A stretch of 64,000 nt of DNA, from the NCBI RefSeq assembly GCF_001909055.1, contig NZ_LVWI01000001.1, positions 372,001 through 436,000 on the forward strand. The letters run 5' to 3'. Each line of letters begins with the position of its first letter. Positions within the stretch are counted from its first letter, which is position 1. Source of the DNA: Paenibacillus helianthi (lineage in GTDB: Bacteria; Bacillota; Bacilli; Paenibacillales; Paenibacillaceae). Shown one piece after another: positions 17,720 through 25,520 of this stretch. Under the pieces are notes generated by a model. That model saw only the letters and a program-made list of their open reading frames with translations, was not told the DNA's origin and searched no databases. Made by a program: the position numbers and the translations under genes.

Positions 17720-18988
17720 TTGTTCTCACTCAGTAAAAGCTTCACCTCGACAGCAATTGGCCTGGCGGTGGCAGAGGGGTTATTGTCACTGGAGGATAAG
17801 GCGGTGGCTTTCTTCCCTGATGATGCCCCAGCAGACATTAGCCCCAATCTGGCACAAATGAACATCAGCCACCTGCTGATGATGGGCACCGGCCATACAG
17901 AGGATACCATGCCACCAATGATGAGCAGAGAAGACAGCAACTGGGTCCGAGCTTTCCTGAAGCTTCCGGTTGATAAGACACCCGGCACCCATTTCCTCTA
18001 CAACACCGGCGCTTCGTATATGCTCTCTGCCATTTTGCAAAAAGTAAGCGGTCTCACCTTACTGGAATACCTGGAACCCCGCTTGTTTGTACCGCTGGGT
18101 ATTCAACATCCGACTTGGGGCTCTTGTCCCCGGGGGATCAATCTAGGTGGATTTGGGTTAAGCATCACTACCGAGGATATTGCAGCATTTGGACAACTGT
18201 ATTTACAACAAGGAGTGTGGAATAACCGTCAACTGCTGACCCCGGAATGGATTTCCGCCGCAACCTCCAAGCAAATCAGCAACGATGATGGTAGTCCGGG
18301 AGCAGCCTCCAGCGACTGGTCGCAGGGTTATGGCTATCAGTTCTGGCAATGCCAGCATGGCGGATTTCGTGGAGACGGCGCTTTCGGCCAACTCTGCATT
18401 GTGATGCCAGAGCAGGATGCTGTGGTTGCCATAACAAGCGGAAGCAGTGATATGCAGCGTATTATGAACGGGGTATGGGAGCATCTGCTGCCTGCCATGA
18501 GTACAGAATCATCCGTTGCCCCAACCAGTTCTGCTGCGAATGCGGAACTTGCTCTGCTTCTTGACCGTTTAAGCTTTCAGCCCGAGCGGCAGAAGGAAGC
18601 TTCAGTCCTTGAGGCGTTCTTGAACGGCAAAGTATTCAGAATGGATGATAATCCGCAGCAACTGGAAGCCGTTTCGGTTTCATTTAACACTACAGAGGCG
18701 TTATTAATGTTGCAGGGTATGTACGGTAAACAGATTATCAAGCTTGGGCGAGGCAAATGGGTAGAAAGCTTGGCGCAAATCTTGGACTCTACCAAAAACC
18801 TGATTTCTTCCAGCTTCACCTGAACTGCGGAGGGCAAGCTTAAGATGACACTGCTGTTTGTAGAAACTCCTTTCCTTCTTACTATGGAAGTGTCGGTTAA
18901 GGATACTTCCATGGTACTTCATCAACAATTTAATCTTTCCATGTCCCCTGAGGATCGTGAAGCAGAATTCGTTGGCTATCTGGCATAG
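17720..18988 (+). pseudogene. Serine hydrolase (class C beta-lactamase fold), truncated and interrupted
   Basis: The family carries an SxxK catalytic Ser-Lys pair and a Tyr. Here the frame opens at TTG 17720, right at the SxxK motif (FSLSKSFTSTAIGLAV). The usual N-terminal 100 or so residues are missing, with an in-frame TGA immediately upstream. The central part is intact (YNTGASYMLSAILQKVSGLT, GYGYQFWQCQHGGFRGDGAFGQ). At 18821-18823 a TGA stop follows LISSSFT, but the same frame continues with TAEGKLKMTLLFVETPF...AEFVGYLA and ends at 18988. This fits a Trp TGG to TGA change. Both ends are damaged, so an active enzyme is unlikely. Confidence 0.8.
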
Positions 18989-19012
18989 GACATCATTAAC
19001 TACAGAATTGCA

Positions 19013-19049
19013 AAGGGCCGGGCATCCTGATTGGGGATGTACGGCCCTT
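19013..19049. terminator. Hairpin between the hydrolase remnant and exonuclease III
   Basis: Stem AAGGGCCG / CGGCCCTT with a second paired segment (CATCC/GGATG) inside. It lies between two converging genes and is followed by a short AT-rich tail on the plus strand, so it may serve either direction. Confidence 0.6.
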
Positions 19050-19067
19050 ATTATTATCCATTTAAAG

Positions 19068-19838
19068 TTAGGATTCCTGTATACCCTCAAGCTGCAAAAA
19101 CACTGGACAATGATCGCTACCCATTACACTGCACTCCATCCCCGCCAGCTCCAGCTGCGGTGCAAGACGTGAAGACGCCAAAAAGTAATCAATGCGCCAG
19201 CCTACATTCCGTTCTCTGATCTTCGGCATATAAGACCACCAGGTGTAGGCCCCTTCCTGATCGGGATGAAGGTGTCTGAATGTATCAATAAAACCCGAAT
19301 CCAAGAGTACCGTCATCTTCCCCCGCTCTTCATCGGTAAAGCCTGAATTTCCGCGGTTGGCTTTGGCATTCTTCAAATCGATGTCCTGATGGGCAACATT
19401 CAGGTCTCCGCACACCAGCACTGGCTTACGCTTGTCCAGCTCCTGAAGATAACTGCGGAAGCGATCCTCCCATTCCATCCGGTAATCCAGTCTCGTCAAA
19501 TCCCGTTTTGCATTCGGAGTATAGACATTCACCAAGTAAAAGTCAGCGAATTCCAGTGTAATCAACCGGCCCTCGGGCTCTGAATCTTCTTCCATGCCGT
19601 ATCTTATAGAGAGCGGCTTGATTTTCGTGAATACCGCCGTTCCCGAATACCCCTTCTTCACTGCGTAATTCCAGTACTGTTCATACTCTTCTCCCAGTTC
19701 CAGAAGAATTTGTCCGGCTTGAAGCTTGGTCTCCTGTACACAAAAGATATCTGCAGCCGTTTCTTTGAAGTATTCCATGAAGCCTTTGCTAACGCAGGCT
19801 CTTAACCCATTCACATTCCAGGATACCAGCTTGATCAT
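19068..19838 (-). CDS. exoA: Exodeoxyribonuclease III (AP endonuclease)
   Basis: A 256-residue member of the EEP superfamily that cuts DNA at abasic sites and trims 3' blocks in base-excision repair. The expected motifs appear in order: WNVNGLRA, VQETKLQ (metal-binding Glu), LVNVYTPNA, VCGDLNVAHQDIDL, WRIDYFLAS and the C-terminal MGSDHCPV. Full length, with metal and catalytic residues (Asn, Asp, His) kept. Probably monocistronic. Confidence 0.95.
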   Translation of the reverse strand: MIKLVSWNVNGLRACVSKGFMEYFKETAADIFCVQETKLQAGQILLELGEEYEQYWNYAVKKGYSGTAVFTKIKPLSIRYGMEEDSEPEGRLITLEFADFYLVNVYTPNAKRDLTRLDYRMEWEDRFRSYLQELDKRKPVLVCGDLNVAHQDIDLKNAKANRGNSGFTDEERGKMTVLLDSGFIDTFRHLHPDQEGAYTWWSYMPKIRERNVGWRIDYFLASSRLAPQLELAGMECSVMGSDHCPVFLQLEGIQES

Positions 19839-20046
19839 CTTAATTCTCCTTACTATTAACAGAATTACTCCCAGTGTAACATATTACAACCTGCTGAATC
19901 TCTAACGTTAGTTAGCCGCAAACTTCAATACCAGTGCAAGGGCAGCCATGTTCCATCCTGGATGGAATATTAATCCAACTATAGGCTTGCTATTAATTTG
20001 TGCTAACCTCCCATGTCATTCGTCAAAACAATAATAGAGTAACAGA

Positions 20047-20060
20047 ATAGAATATTCTAT
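20047..20060. promoter_or_regulatory. 14-bp perfect palindrome before the 20084 gene
   Basis: ATAGAATATTCTAT is self-complementary and ends 10 bases before the AAAAGGAGG site of the next gene. It may be an operator or overlap the -10 region (TAGAAT). Confidence 0.4.
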
Positions 20061-20083
20061 CAAATGAAAAGGAGGTCGTTACC

Positions 20084-20371
20084 ATGGCTATCTTGTTACC
20101 CATTCAATTCTTCAACCTGGCACCCTCTGTAGGTAAATCCTATTACGAGAATCTGGCAGGTGGCATTGATGCAGCTGTAACGGTAAACAACGGTTCTGCA
20201 TTCCCTGTGGATCTTGTCATTTACCGGGTCAATGCGCCAGTTGTCACTTATACCATCCCTGCACTGAACAGCCTTACCCTTTCTGTCAAAGCACTTCTGG
20301 TTGCCGCACTTCTCAGCACGGCTGCCGGCGCTGTCTTTGGCACCATTGAAATTGCAACATCCGATTTCTAG
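20084..20371 (+). CDS. Small beta-rich hypothetical protein
   Basis: A 95-residue protein with a very strong AAAAGGAGGT ribosome site. It alternates short hydrophobic strands (AAVTVNNGSAFPVDLVIYRV, VVTYTIPALNSLTLSVKALL, AGAVFGTIEIATSDF), with no signal peptide, no Cys and few charges. The pattern recalls small self-assembling beta proteins such as spore-surface or appendage subunits, but no diagnostic motif is present. It has its own terminator. Confidence 0.7.
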   Translation: MAILLPIQFFNLAPSVGKSYYENLAGGIDAAVTVNNGSAFPVDLVIYRVNAPVVTYTIPALNSLTLSVKALLVAALLSTAAGAVFGTIEIATSDF

Positions 20372-20404
20372 AGCACCGCCAGAGTATCCCCCTCATACGC
20401 TCAT

Positions 20405-20447
20405 GGACTTTTCGGGACTTCCCTCAGTTCCGTTAAGTCCTTTTTTT
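20405..20447 (+). terminator. Terminator of the 20084 gene
   Basis: Nested stems GGACTT/AAGTCC and CGGGAC/GTTCCG are followed by seven T residues on the plus strand. Confidence 0.85.
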
Positions 20448-20500
20448 CTGCCTCATGGACGTATCCCAACAATTATCCCTCCCAGTTCCACCCCGGGCTT

Positions 20501-20534
20501 TTGTGATTTTGTGATTTTATTGTGATTTGTGATT
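20501..20534. repeat. Four near-tandem TGTGATTT repeats at the prophage left side
   Basis: TGTGATTT or its seven-base core occurs four times at roughly 8-10 base intervals, between the host-like 20084 gene and the first phage-like gene. It could be a left attachment region or integrase arm sites. The matching right end lies outside the window, so this cannot be tested here. Confidence 0.3.
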
Positions 20535-20549
20535 CTCGAAAATCGCTTG

Positions 20550-20792
20550 TTAAATCTTCGGTACTCTCCCCGTCAATCGCAGCACCTCCAGCTTCCGCTG
20601 CAGATCCAGCTGCCATTCATGATCATGAGTCGATCCGGCCAGCACCGACAGGTTCTGAATCATCAGACTGTCCCAACAATACCTGGCATTCTCTCGCAAG
20701 CAGTACTCCAGGTCCTTTGCTTCTTCTAGCGTGATAGGTCCTTTCTTGTTAATATGGTATATCTCCGCCAATCTTAAATGTATGGGCAACAT
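20550..20792 (-). CDS. Small phage-type protein (DUF7667-like)
   Basis: About 80 residues starting at ATG 20792 (MLPIHLRLAEIYHINKKGPI). The pattern of conserved CLRENARYCWDSLMIQNLSVLA and a Trp-containing C-terminal helix recalls a small protein family common in Paenibacillus prophages. That assignment is from memory. TTGCAT and TAATAC, 17 bases apart, form a likely promoter divergent from the repressor-like gene, so both share the operator region. Confidence 0.65.
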   Translation of the reverse strand: MLPIHLRLAEIYHINKKGPITLEEAKDLEYCLRENARYCWDSLMIQNLSVLAGSTHDHEWQLDLQRKLEVLRLTGRVPKI

Positions 20793-20839
20793 CTGAATCA
20801 CTCACCTGTATTAACTTCCTAATACATTAAATGCAACTC

Positions 20840-20899
20840 GTATCAGTAAGTTGATACATGTATGAGGTAGTTGATACATTTATTTTCCTACTGTATACT
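20840..20899 (+). promoter_or_regulatory. Promoter and operator array of the HTH gene
   Basis: TTGATA (20871-20876) and TATACT (20894-20899) are 17 bases apart. AGTTGATACAT occurs twice exactly 20 bases apart (20849-20859 and 20869-20879), the second covering the -35 box. The first copy is also half of an inverted repeat, GTATCA-N6-TGATAC (20840-20857). This is the layout of an autoregulated divergent repressor switch. Confidence 0.75.
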
Positions 20900-20920
20900 T
20901 TTGGTAAAGGAGGACTGTCC

Positions 20921-21124
20921 ATGATCGTTAATCATGTCAAGGAGATAATAAATCAGCAAGGGAAGACCATTCGAGGAGTCGCCAGAGAAACAGGGCTTGC
21001 CATTAATACGGTGTCGGGGCTGTATCATAATACATCAAGGCGCGTGGACATGGAGACACTGGACAGGCTTTGCAAGTGTTTGAAGGTTAATGCCGGGGAT
21101 TTGCTTGAATACATAGAGGATTAA
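20921..21124 (+). CDS. Cro/CI-type helix-turn-helix regulator
   Basis: A 67-residue single-domain DNA-binding protein starting at ATG 20921 after AAAGGAGG. The XRE helix-turn-helix reads IRGVARETGLAINTVSGLYHNTSRRVD followed by LCKCLKVNAGDLLEYIED. Nothing remains for oligomerisation or RecA-type cleavage, so it is more like a Cro or immunity regulator than a full CI. Its promoter overlaps repeated operator-like sites, and it is followed by the AlbA_2 gene on the same strand. Confidence 0.85.
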   Translation: MIVNHVKEIINQQGKTIRGVARETGLAINTVSGLYHNTSRRVDMETLDRLCKCLKVNAGDLLEYIED

Positions 21125-21192
21125 GAGCGGGCTACTCTATAATATCGCAATCGCAAAATATCGAGAAGAAGAAAACGAGGGGAGAATTTCAT

Positions 21193-22236
21193 TTGAATTC
21201 CGCAGATTATCTGTTTGATCAATTCAATGAACTTGGTTTACGCTTATTAAATAAAATGAAGGAAGACAAACAGGAGGAAGGACTTTTTTTAGACTTTAAA
21301 AATCTAAGTGCACCTCATATACCAGGTGCAGGTAAAACAGAAAGAGAAAAGTACGCGCAAGCAATATCTGGTTACTCTAACAGTTCTGGAGGGATAATTG
21401 TTTGGGGAATAGATTGCCGCTCACTTGGTAAAGAATTACCTGATGTCTTTAATGATATGAAACCAATTAAAAATCTCCGAAAGTTTCTCACCGATCTAAA
21501 AAATTTCACGCATCAAGCAACTGATCCAATAAACAATAAAGTTCAAAATATACCGCTATTCATCAATGAAACGGAAGATTCAGGGTTTGTTGTGACTTTT
21601 GTACCTGAAAGTGACCTAGGTCCTCATCGTTCTCAGGTTGACAACGAATATTATACACGCATTGAATCTAGCTTTAAAAAAATGTCTCATACACATATTG
21701 CTGATATGTTTGGTAAGAGACAAAGACCAAATCTTCAACTCGATTATCAAATCTCAGCTTCAGGAAATGTTCTAAGTCGTTCGTTATTTTTTCGTATCCA
21801 TTTTTTTATTAAAAACAATGGTAGATATCTCGCAACTTATCCTGCACTCCAAATAAAATCAAGCGACAACTTAACAATCTCAGAACATGGTGTTGATGGG
21901 TGGAACAATTTTAATCTCAAATTGATTTATCAGAATCCAAGTATTACTAAGGAAAGAGGATACTTACTTTCTGGGGGAATTAACGATGTAATCCATCCAA
22001 ATAGTTCAATTGAAGTATGCATGTTTTTACCAAGCGCCAATTTAATTGATCCTTCTCTCTGGTACGGTTTAAATATGAGTGAAAAAATATTCAATTTCAC
22101 TTATACCATATTTGCTGAAGGAATGCCTTCGATTGGAGGAACTTTACATTTTGATCTACATAGTATCGTAGAAGAGTTACGAAAACTTAAAATTGAAAAT
22201 ATTGATCATTTGGAAAGTAAATTAATTAACGAATGA
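21193..22236 (+). CDS. AlbA_2 (Schlafen-like) domain protein, AT-rich cargo
   Basis: A 347-residue protein starting at TTG after GAGGGGAG. The N-terminal part has the AlbA_2/Schlafen-like pattern: FLDFKNLSAPHIPG, then YAQAISGYSNSSGGIIVWGID, then a beta-rich region ending in VPESDLGPHRSQVDNEYYTRIESS. The C-terminal half (NLQLDYQISASGNVLSRSLF onward) looks like an immunoglobulin-like or sensor region. The family includes nucleases and nucleic-acid-binding proteins found in defence islands. It is much more AT-rich than the host genes to its left and has its own terminator. A role in phage exclusion is inference. Confidence 0.72.
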   Translation: MNSADYLFDQFNELGLRLLNKMKEDKQEEGLFLDFKNLSAPHIPGAGKTEREKYAQAISGYSNSSGGIIVWGIDCRSLGKELPDVFNDMKPIKNLRKFLTDLKNFTHQATDPINNKVQNIPLFINETEDSGFVVTFVPESDLGPHRSQVDNEYYTRIESSFKKMSHTHIADMFGKRQRPNLQLDYQISASGNVLSRSLFFRIHFFIKNNGRYLATYPALQIKSSDNLTISEHGVDGWNNFNLKLIYQNPSITKERGYLLSGGINDVIHPNSSIEVCMFLPSANLIDPSLWYGLNMSEKIFNFTYTIFAEGMPSIGGTLHFDLHSIVEELRKLKIENIDHLESKLINE

Positions 22237-22259
22237 AAACAAAATCCCCTCTTTCAAAT

Positions 22260-22281
22260 AAGTCCTGGAAAACCAGGACTT
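22260..22281. terminator. Bidirectional terminator between AlbA_2 and YolD genes
   Basis: Stem AAGTCCTGG/CCAGGACTT with an AAAA loop, followed by TTAATTT on the plus strand. It separates two converging transcripts. Confidence 0.75.
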
Positions 22282-22285
22282 TAAT

Positions 22286-22612
22286 TTATGTATAGACACC
22301 CACTATATTGTCTATCTTGATCCAATCATACTCCATTTGCAGCTTAATCCGCCGCAGCTGCCTGTCTACAGCCAGCACAACTCCCCGGATCTTTTTATCC
22401 TGAACTGGATCAAATTGAGTAATCGTTATCTGCTCGCCGTACCTCTTTGAATAGGCAAGTACCTGGTCAATCAACTCCCACTCCTGTGCGTCCAGAGCCG
22501 GTTTTTTTCGATCCCGTAACTGCTGTTCCTGCTCATCTTTGATAATCCATCGCTTGTGCTCCGGCAGCATCATTCTGCTGCAATCAAATATACTGCCCAG
22601 TTTATCCGCCAT
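22286..22612 (-). CDS. YolD-like protein
   Basis: A 108-residue member of the YolD family (MADKLGSIFDCSRMMLPEHK...FDPVQDKKIRGVVLAVDRQL), starting at ATG 22612 after AAGGAGGG. In Firmicutes YolD-like genes usually sit with Y-family polymerases or SOS genes and are linked to UV mutagenesis. No polymerase is present here, but the upstream promoter carries LexA-like boxes. It is the last gene of a three-gene unit. Confidence 0.85.
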   Translation of the reverse strand: MADKLGSIFDCSRMMLPEHKRWIIKDEQEQQLRDRKKPALDAQEWELIDQVLAYSKRYGEQITITQFDPVQDKKIRGVVLAVDRQLRRIKLQMEYDWIKIDNIVGVYT

Positions 22613-22626
22613 GTTGTCTGCCCTCC

Positions 22627-22914
22627 TTAGTAATTTGTCCAGTAGTCTATATGGCTTCCATCCATGCCCCAGGATATCGCTGCAGGTTGATCTTTGGTCC
22701 GCTCCCAGCCCTCTATGACTACTGCGCTTTCTGGCGGGTTCCCAGGCTCCCATTGAATATAATCCTCGTTTGCCAGCTCTTGCAGCCCAGCTTTTATTTT
22801 ATCAGCCGTCCGCCCGCTTTTTGTCTCCAACTGCGCGAGAGTCGGCATGTACCTGTGATGCACAGAAGAGTGCCTCATGACCATCAGCAGCTTGCGCGCT
22901 GTGTCGCTAAGCAT
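22627..22914 (-). CDS. Small winged-helix-like protein of the SOS cassette
   Basis: A 95-residue protein (MLSDTARKLLMVMRHSSVHH...LAQLETKSGRTADKIKAGLQ), probably a winged helix-turn-helix. The ATG overlaps the end of the upstream gene by 8 bases. The C-terminal part (ISWGMDGSHIDYWTNY) is unrecognised. It is co-transcribed with YolD. Confidence 0.65.
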   Translation of the reverse strand: MLSDTARKLLMVMRHSSVHHRYMPTLAQLETKSGRTADKIKAGLQELANEDYIQWEPGNPPESAVVIEGWERTKDQPAAISWGMDGSHIDYWTNY

Positions 22915-23107
22915 AGCGTTTAACCTCTGCCGGCTGCCAGGCGAGGATGCTGGATACAAGAAACACACGCGGTGCTCCAGTAGTCAGGCACGTGGCCCGG
23001 ATGCGGCCTTCGCGGATTCCATTAACCTCAATTTTGCGCTGCGTAATCTTCCCGGCTTTATCCTGATATATAATTTCGACGGTTTGACCAATAGCCATTT
23101 GCATCAT
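22907..23107 (-). CDS. Small WYL-like beta protein, first gene of the SOS cassette
   Basis: A 66-residue protein read from ATG 23107 after GGAGG (MMQMAIGQTVEIIYQDKAGK...RKIEVNGIREGRIRATCLTT). The fold pattern resembles a short WYL-type beta domain. Its promoter overlaps two LexA-like boxes. Confidence 0.65.
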   Translation of the reverse strand: MMQMAIGQTVEIIYQDKAGKITQRKIEVNGIREGRIRATCLTTGAPRVFLVSSILAWQPAEVKRYA

Positions 23108-23126
23108 TGATCGCCTCCAAAAATAA

Positions 23127-23170
23127 GAACATTTGTTTGTATTATAACCAAACATGAGTTCTTATTTCAA
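23127..23170 (-). promoter_or_regulatory. SOS-like promoter with two LexA boxes
   Basis: On the minus strand TTGAAA (23165-23170) and TATAAT (23141-23146) are 18 bases apart. GAACTCATGTTT lies in the spacer (23150-23161) and, on the plus strand, GAACATTTGTTT lies just downstream of the -10 (23127-23138). Each is one base from the Gram-positive LexA consensus GAAC-N4-GTTC. Together they form an imperfect palindrome around the promoter. Confidence 0.7.
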
Positions 23171-23175
23171 CACAC

Positions 23176-23196
23176 AAAAAAACCCTCCTAAGAGGG
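23176..23196 (-). terminator. Terminator of the zinc/HNH-like gene
   Basis: Stem CCCTC-TTAG-GAGGG followed by eight T residues on the minus strand, directly after the stop codon. Confidence 0.8.
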
Positions 23197-23199
23197 GGA

Positions 23200-24099
23200 T
23201 TAATTATCTTTATTATTTTTGTTGTGATCTCTTAATTGCTGATCAGCTTTAAGAACGTCTAATGATCTGGATCTCTCAAGCCTATCGGGATCTTTCGAAA
23301 CAGCATCTACAATTTTCTGTCGTTGATCATCAGACATATGTGAAACGAAACTATTTACAAACTCTACTCTATGCTTTAAAAAATCTCCTACTCCTGGAGC
23401 CGCACAACTTTGGGGAATCTTGACCCTTCCTCCACGATGTATTCTTGTACTTTTCCATCCGGTCATGTTATTAGGGATTATATGCGAAACAAAAAATATC
23501 CCCGGTATTTTAGAATAAACGAAAACCGTATTCTCATTGTTAACCACTGTAGCATCTACAGTTCGTAAAAAATAGGCATTTGTGTGGTCAGGTATTGGTT
23601 CACCTGCCGGCACGGATTCAAGTCTATCAAGAAAGAACATATGATGCTTATAATTTCCAAATTCACGACTTCTACCTAACAAGTATTCTCCCCAGGTATC
23701 TAATGCTATGTCGAGTTCATGACGCAACTGATCAGACATATCATTTTTGGGGTCTATCCTCTCCATGGTACCGACACGCCAACTTAAGGAAATAATAAAT
23801 TGTATGAGCCATTCATCGTAGTCAAACTTTGTATGCCCATCCTGAAATGGTTTAAATATATTTTCTGCGAACAGTTTTTCGTTAGCAGAGAAGATTTGTT
23901 CGCACGAATTGCATAACAATGGTGTCTTTTTCAAATCCTGCGCACGCCTATTTACATTCACAGCACTTCTAAGATATCCTGTGGCAGACGTTTCCTTAAG
24001 CCACTTACCTATAAATTTCGGGATAATATGGCTCTCCATAAGTTCACTGTCTTGCTTACATAATGCGCAAACACCTGAAGCCAAGTGCTTCACCCCCAT
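23200..24099 (-). CDS. Zinc-binding HNH-like protein, AT-rich cargo
   Basis: A protein of up to 299 residues. The N-terminus holds an HNH-like or treble-clef arrangement: CALCKQ, then SHIIPKFIGKW, then LLCNSCEQIF, as in HNH nucleases that bind one zinc through four Cys around a His-containing strand. The middle and C-terminal parts (FIISLSWRVGTMERID, FFVSHIIPNNMTGWKSTRIH) are not recognised. Start choice is unclear: ATG 24099 and GTG 24093 have poor sites, while TTG 24087 is well spaced after GGGGGTG. It lies between the lysis genes and the SOS cassette with its own promoter and terminator, typical of a cargo gene. A defence nuclease is possible, not shown. Confidence 0.7.
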   Translation of the reverse strand: MGVKHLASGVCALCKQDSELMESHIIPKFIGKWLKETSATGYLRSAVNVNRRAQDLKKTPLLCNSCEQIFSANEKLFAENIFKPFQDGHTKFDYDEWLIQFIISLSWRVGTMERIDPKNDMSDQLRHELDIALDTWGEYLLGRSREFGNYKHHMFFLDRLESVPAGEPIPDHTNAYFLRTVDATVVNNENTVFVYSKIPGIFFVSHIIPNNMTGWKSTRIHRGGRVKIPQSCAAPGVGDFLKHRVEFVNSFVSHMSDDQRQKIVDAVSKDPDRLERSRSLDVLKADQQLRDHNKNNKDN

Positions 24100-24106
24100 C
24101 CAGATT

Positions 24107-24136
24107 AAAAAAGGAGTCCCTAAAACAGGACCCCTT
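24107..24136 (-). terminator. Hairpin with T-run before the zinc/HNH-like gene
   Basis: Stem AAGG-GTCC / GGAC-CCTT (with one bulge each side) followed by TTTTTT on the minus strand. It ends the phage late transcript after the holin gene. It also lies between the predicted cargo promoter and its gene, so it may work as an attenuator. Confidence 0.75.
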
Positions 24137-24160
24137 CACCGATTCTTTCGGATTTGCATC

Positions 24161-24190
24161 ATTATATTATATTTGGAATCATTTTGTAAA
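24161..24190 (-). promoter_or_regulatory. Predicted promoter of the zinc/HNH-like cargo gene
   Basis: TTTACA (24185-24190) and TATAAT (24161-24166) on the minus strand, spacing 18. The transcript would first meet a small CCGA/TCGG hairpin (24139-24151) and then the hairpin at 24107-24136 before the coding region. Confidence 0.6.
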
Positions 24191-24231
24191 CGACAAAAAT
24201 CCTACCGACCGAAGCCAGTGGGCAATTATTA

Positions 24232-24591
24232 CTACTTGGTTAGCACCGTCGCTTTATAAGCAAGATACGCTTTCTCGACGGCTGCTCGGATCTCCTCTGG
24301 CGCAGCCTTGATACCCCGCGCTTCCAACTGATCAGAGGCATAAGCCAATGCCTGCTGCAGCTTCTCTTCCCCGCCAAGCTCCTTGTAAACCGTTTGGGCG
24401 TAAGCAAAGCCTTCTGTAGCAATCTTATGCAGCAGTTCCCGCTGAGACACCGACAGCCGGGCATCAAACCAGGAGTCTGCCTTTTGCTGCAACAGCGCTA
24501 CTGCCCGCAATATCACCGTAGCCAATACACCAACAACGGCCAACATAATGGCCGTAATGTAGGGTTGAGCTTGATCAATGATTGTTTGCAT
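24232..24591 (-). CDS. LLH-family phage holin
   Basis: A 119-residue protein with one N-terminal membrane helix (ITAIMLAVVGVLATVILRAV) and a long charged helical tail (SQRELLHKIATEGFAYAQTV...EKLQQALAYASDQLEARGIK), as in the superfamily 6 (LLH) holins of Gram-positive phages. It lies 11 bases downstream of the amidase gene. It would permeabilise the membrane at the end of the lytic cycle. Confidence 0.88.
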   Translation of the reverse strand: MQTIIDQAQPYITAIMLAVVGVLATVILRAVALLQQKADSWFDARLSVSQRELLHKIATEGFAYAQTVYKELGGEEKLQQALAYASDQLEARGIKAAPEEIRAAVEKAYLAYKATVLTK

Positions 24592-24602
24592 AAAAACCTC
24601 TC

Positions 24603-25520
24603 CTATTCGATAGGCATACCTGCTGCACGCCGCAGGTGATTCGCCGTGTTATTGTAGTAAGCCATTTCCGTCTTGTCGCCTTTAACCTTTGATGCCATCC
24701 AGCCGGGAGACAACCATCTAAAGACCAACTCCTGCACATTGCTCTTCGGCAACTGCGTGAACGGTGCCGTCGATCCTGGTTGCAATGGTATTAGAGCAGC
24801 CAGACGCAGGTTATTGGCTAGATTGTGTAGGTGCAGCGTACCCACCGAGTCTCCGGCCTGCCGCGTAGCAAACCACGCCGGAGACACATAATCATCAATG
24901 AGTGCTTGTGCCACATTAGCTGGCATCTGCACGGCAGCAGGGGCCACAATAACCGCCGGCTCCTCCTGCATCTCGGCCACAACATCATATAGCAGGTCCA
25001 TCAGCGTCTTCCCGATCGTCTTAAGCGCCTGGTCAACGTCGCTTTTGCGAGTGGGGTCCAACTGCTTATGGCTTGGGATGCGTGTCAGCGGATTAAGCCC
25101 CCACTTGTCGCAGCAATACGCCAGATACCATACAAAACGCTTGTAGGCCTCAAGGGTGTTGATCCTGCCTCCGTAGCACAACTCCACACCCAGGGCGATA
25201 TCATTGGCATCGTCACCGTAGAGCCTGTTGTCCGTAGTCACGTTGTACAGCACATGCCAAGCTTTTTCTGCTGGGTCAGAGCCAGTGCCGGTTGGGATAA
25301 TCTCCAGGATCTTCTTATCGTCCACAAATACATGCGCGGAGGCTGAACGGTTAACAAGGGTCTGAAAATAATCGAAGTGATTATCCGCCGTCGCTCCCGG
25401 ATTACCCGTGTCATGGGCAACTAAAAAGCCCGGCGTTCCGGATACTAACCGGGTGCCGGGCCGAACATTCTGGCGCTTATCGATATAGTGCCGCTCGATT
25501 TGATATTTATTTTTGATCAT
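24603..25520 (-). CDS. N-acetylmuramoyl-L-alanine amidase endolysin
   Basis: About 305 residues, starting at ATG 25520 inside the end of the upstream gene. The N-terminal amidase_2 domain carries the zinc ligands: His in FLVAHDTG, His in SASAHVFVDD and the SHKQLDPTRKSD segment. It has no signal peptide, as expected for a holin-dependent endolysin. The C-terminus has two homologous units of about 45 residues (YVSPAWFATRQAGDSVGTLH...NLRLAALIP and WLSPGWMASKVKGDKTEMAY...HLRRAAGMP), probably a wall-binding domain pair. Confidence 0.9.
   Translation of the reverse strand: MIKNKYQIERHYIDKRQNVRPGTRLVSGTPGFLVAHDTGNPGATADNHFDYFQTLVNRSASAHVFVDDKKILEIIPTGTGSDPAEKAWHVLYNVTTDNRLYGDDANDIALGVELCYGGRINTLEAYKRFVWYLAYCCDKWGLNPLTRIPSHKQLDPTRKSDVDQALKTIGKTLMDLLYDVVAEMQEEPAVIVAPAAVQMPANVAQALIDDYVSPAWFATRQAGDSVGTLHLHNLANNLRLAALIPLQPGSTAPFTQLPKSNVQELVFRWLSPGWMASKVKGDKTEMAYYNNTANHLRRAAGMPIE

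Noticed and set aside
20501..20534. TGTGATTT repeats as the left attachment site
   Set aside because: Plausible position, but the right prophage end is outside the window so no matching copy can be shown; kept only as a repeat.
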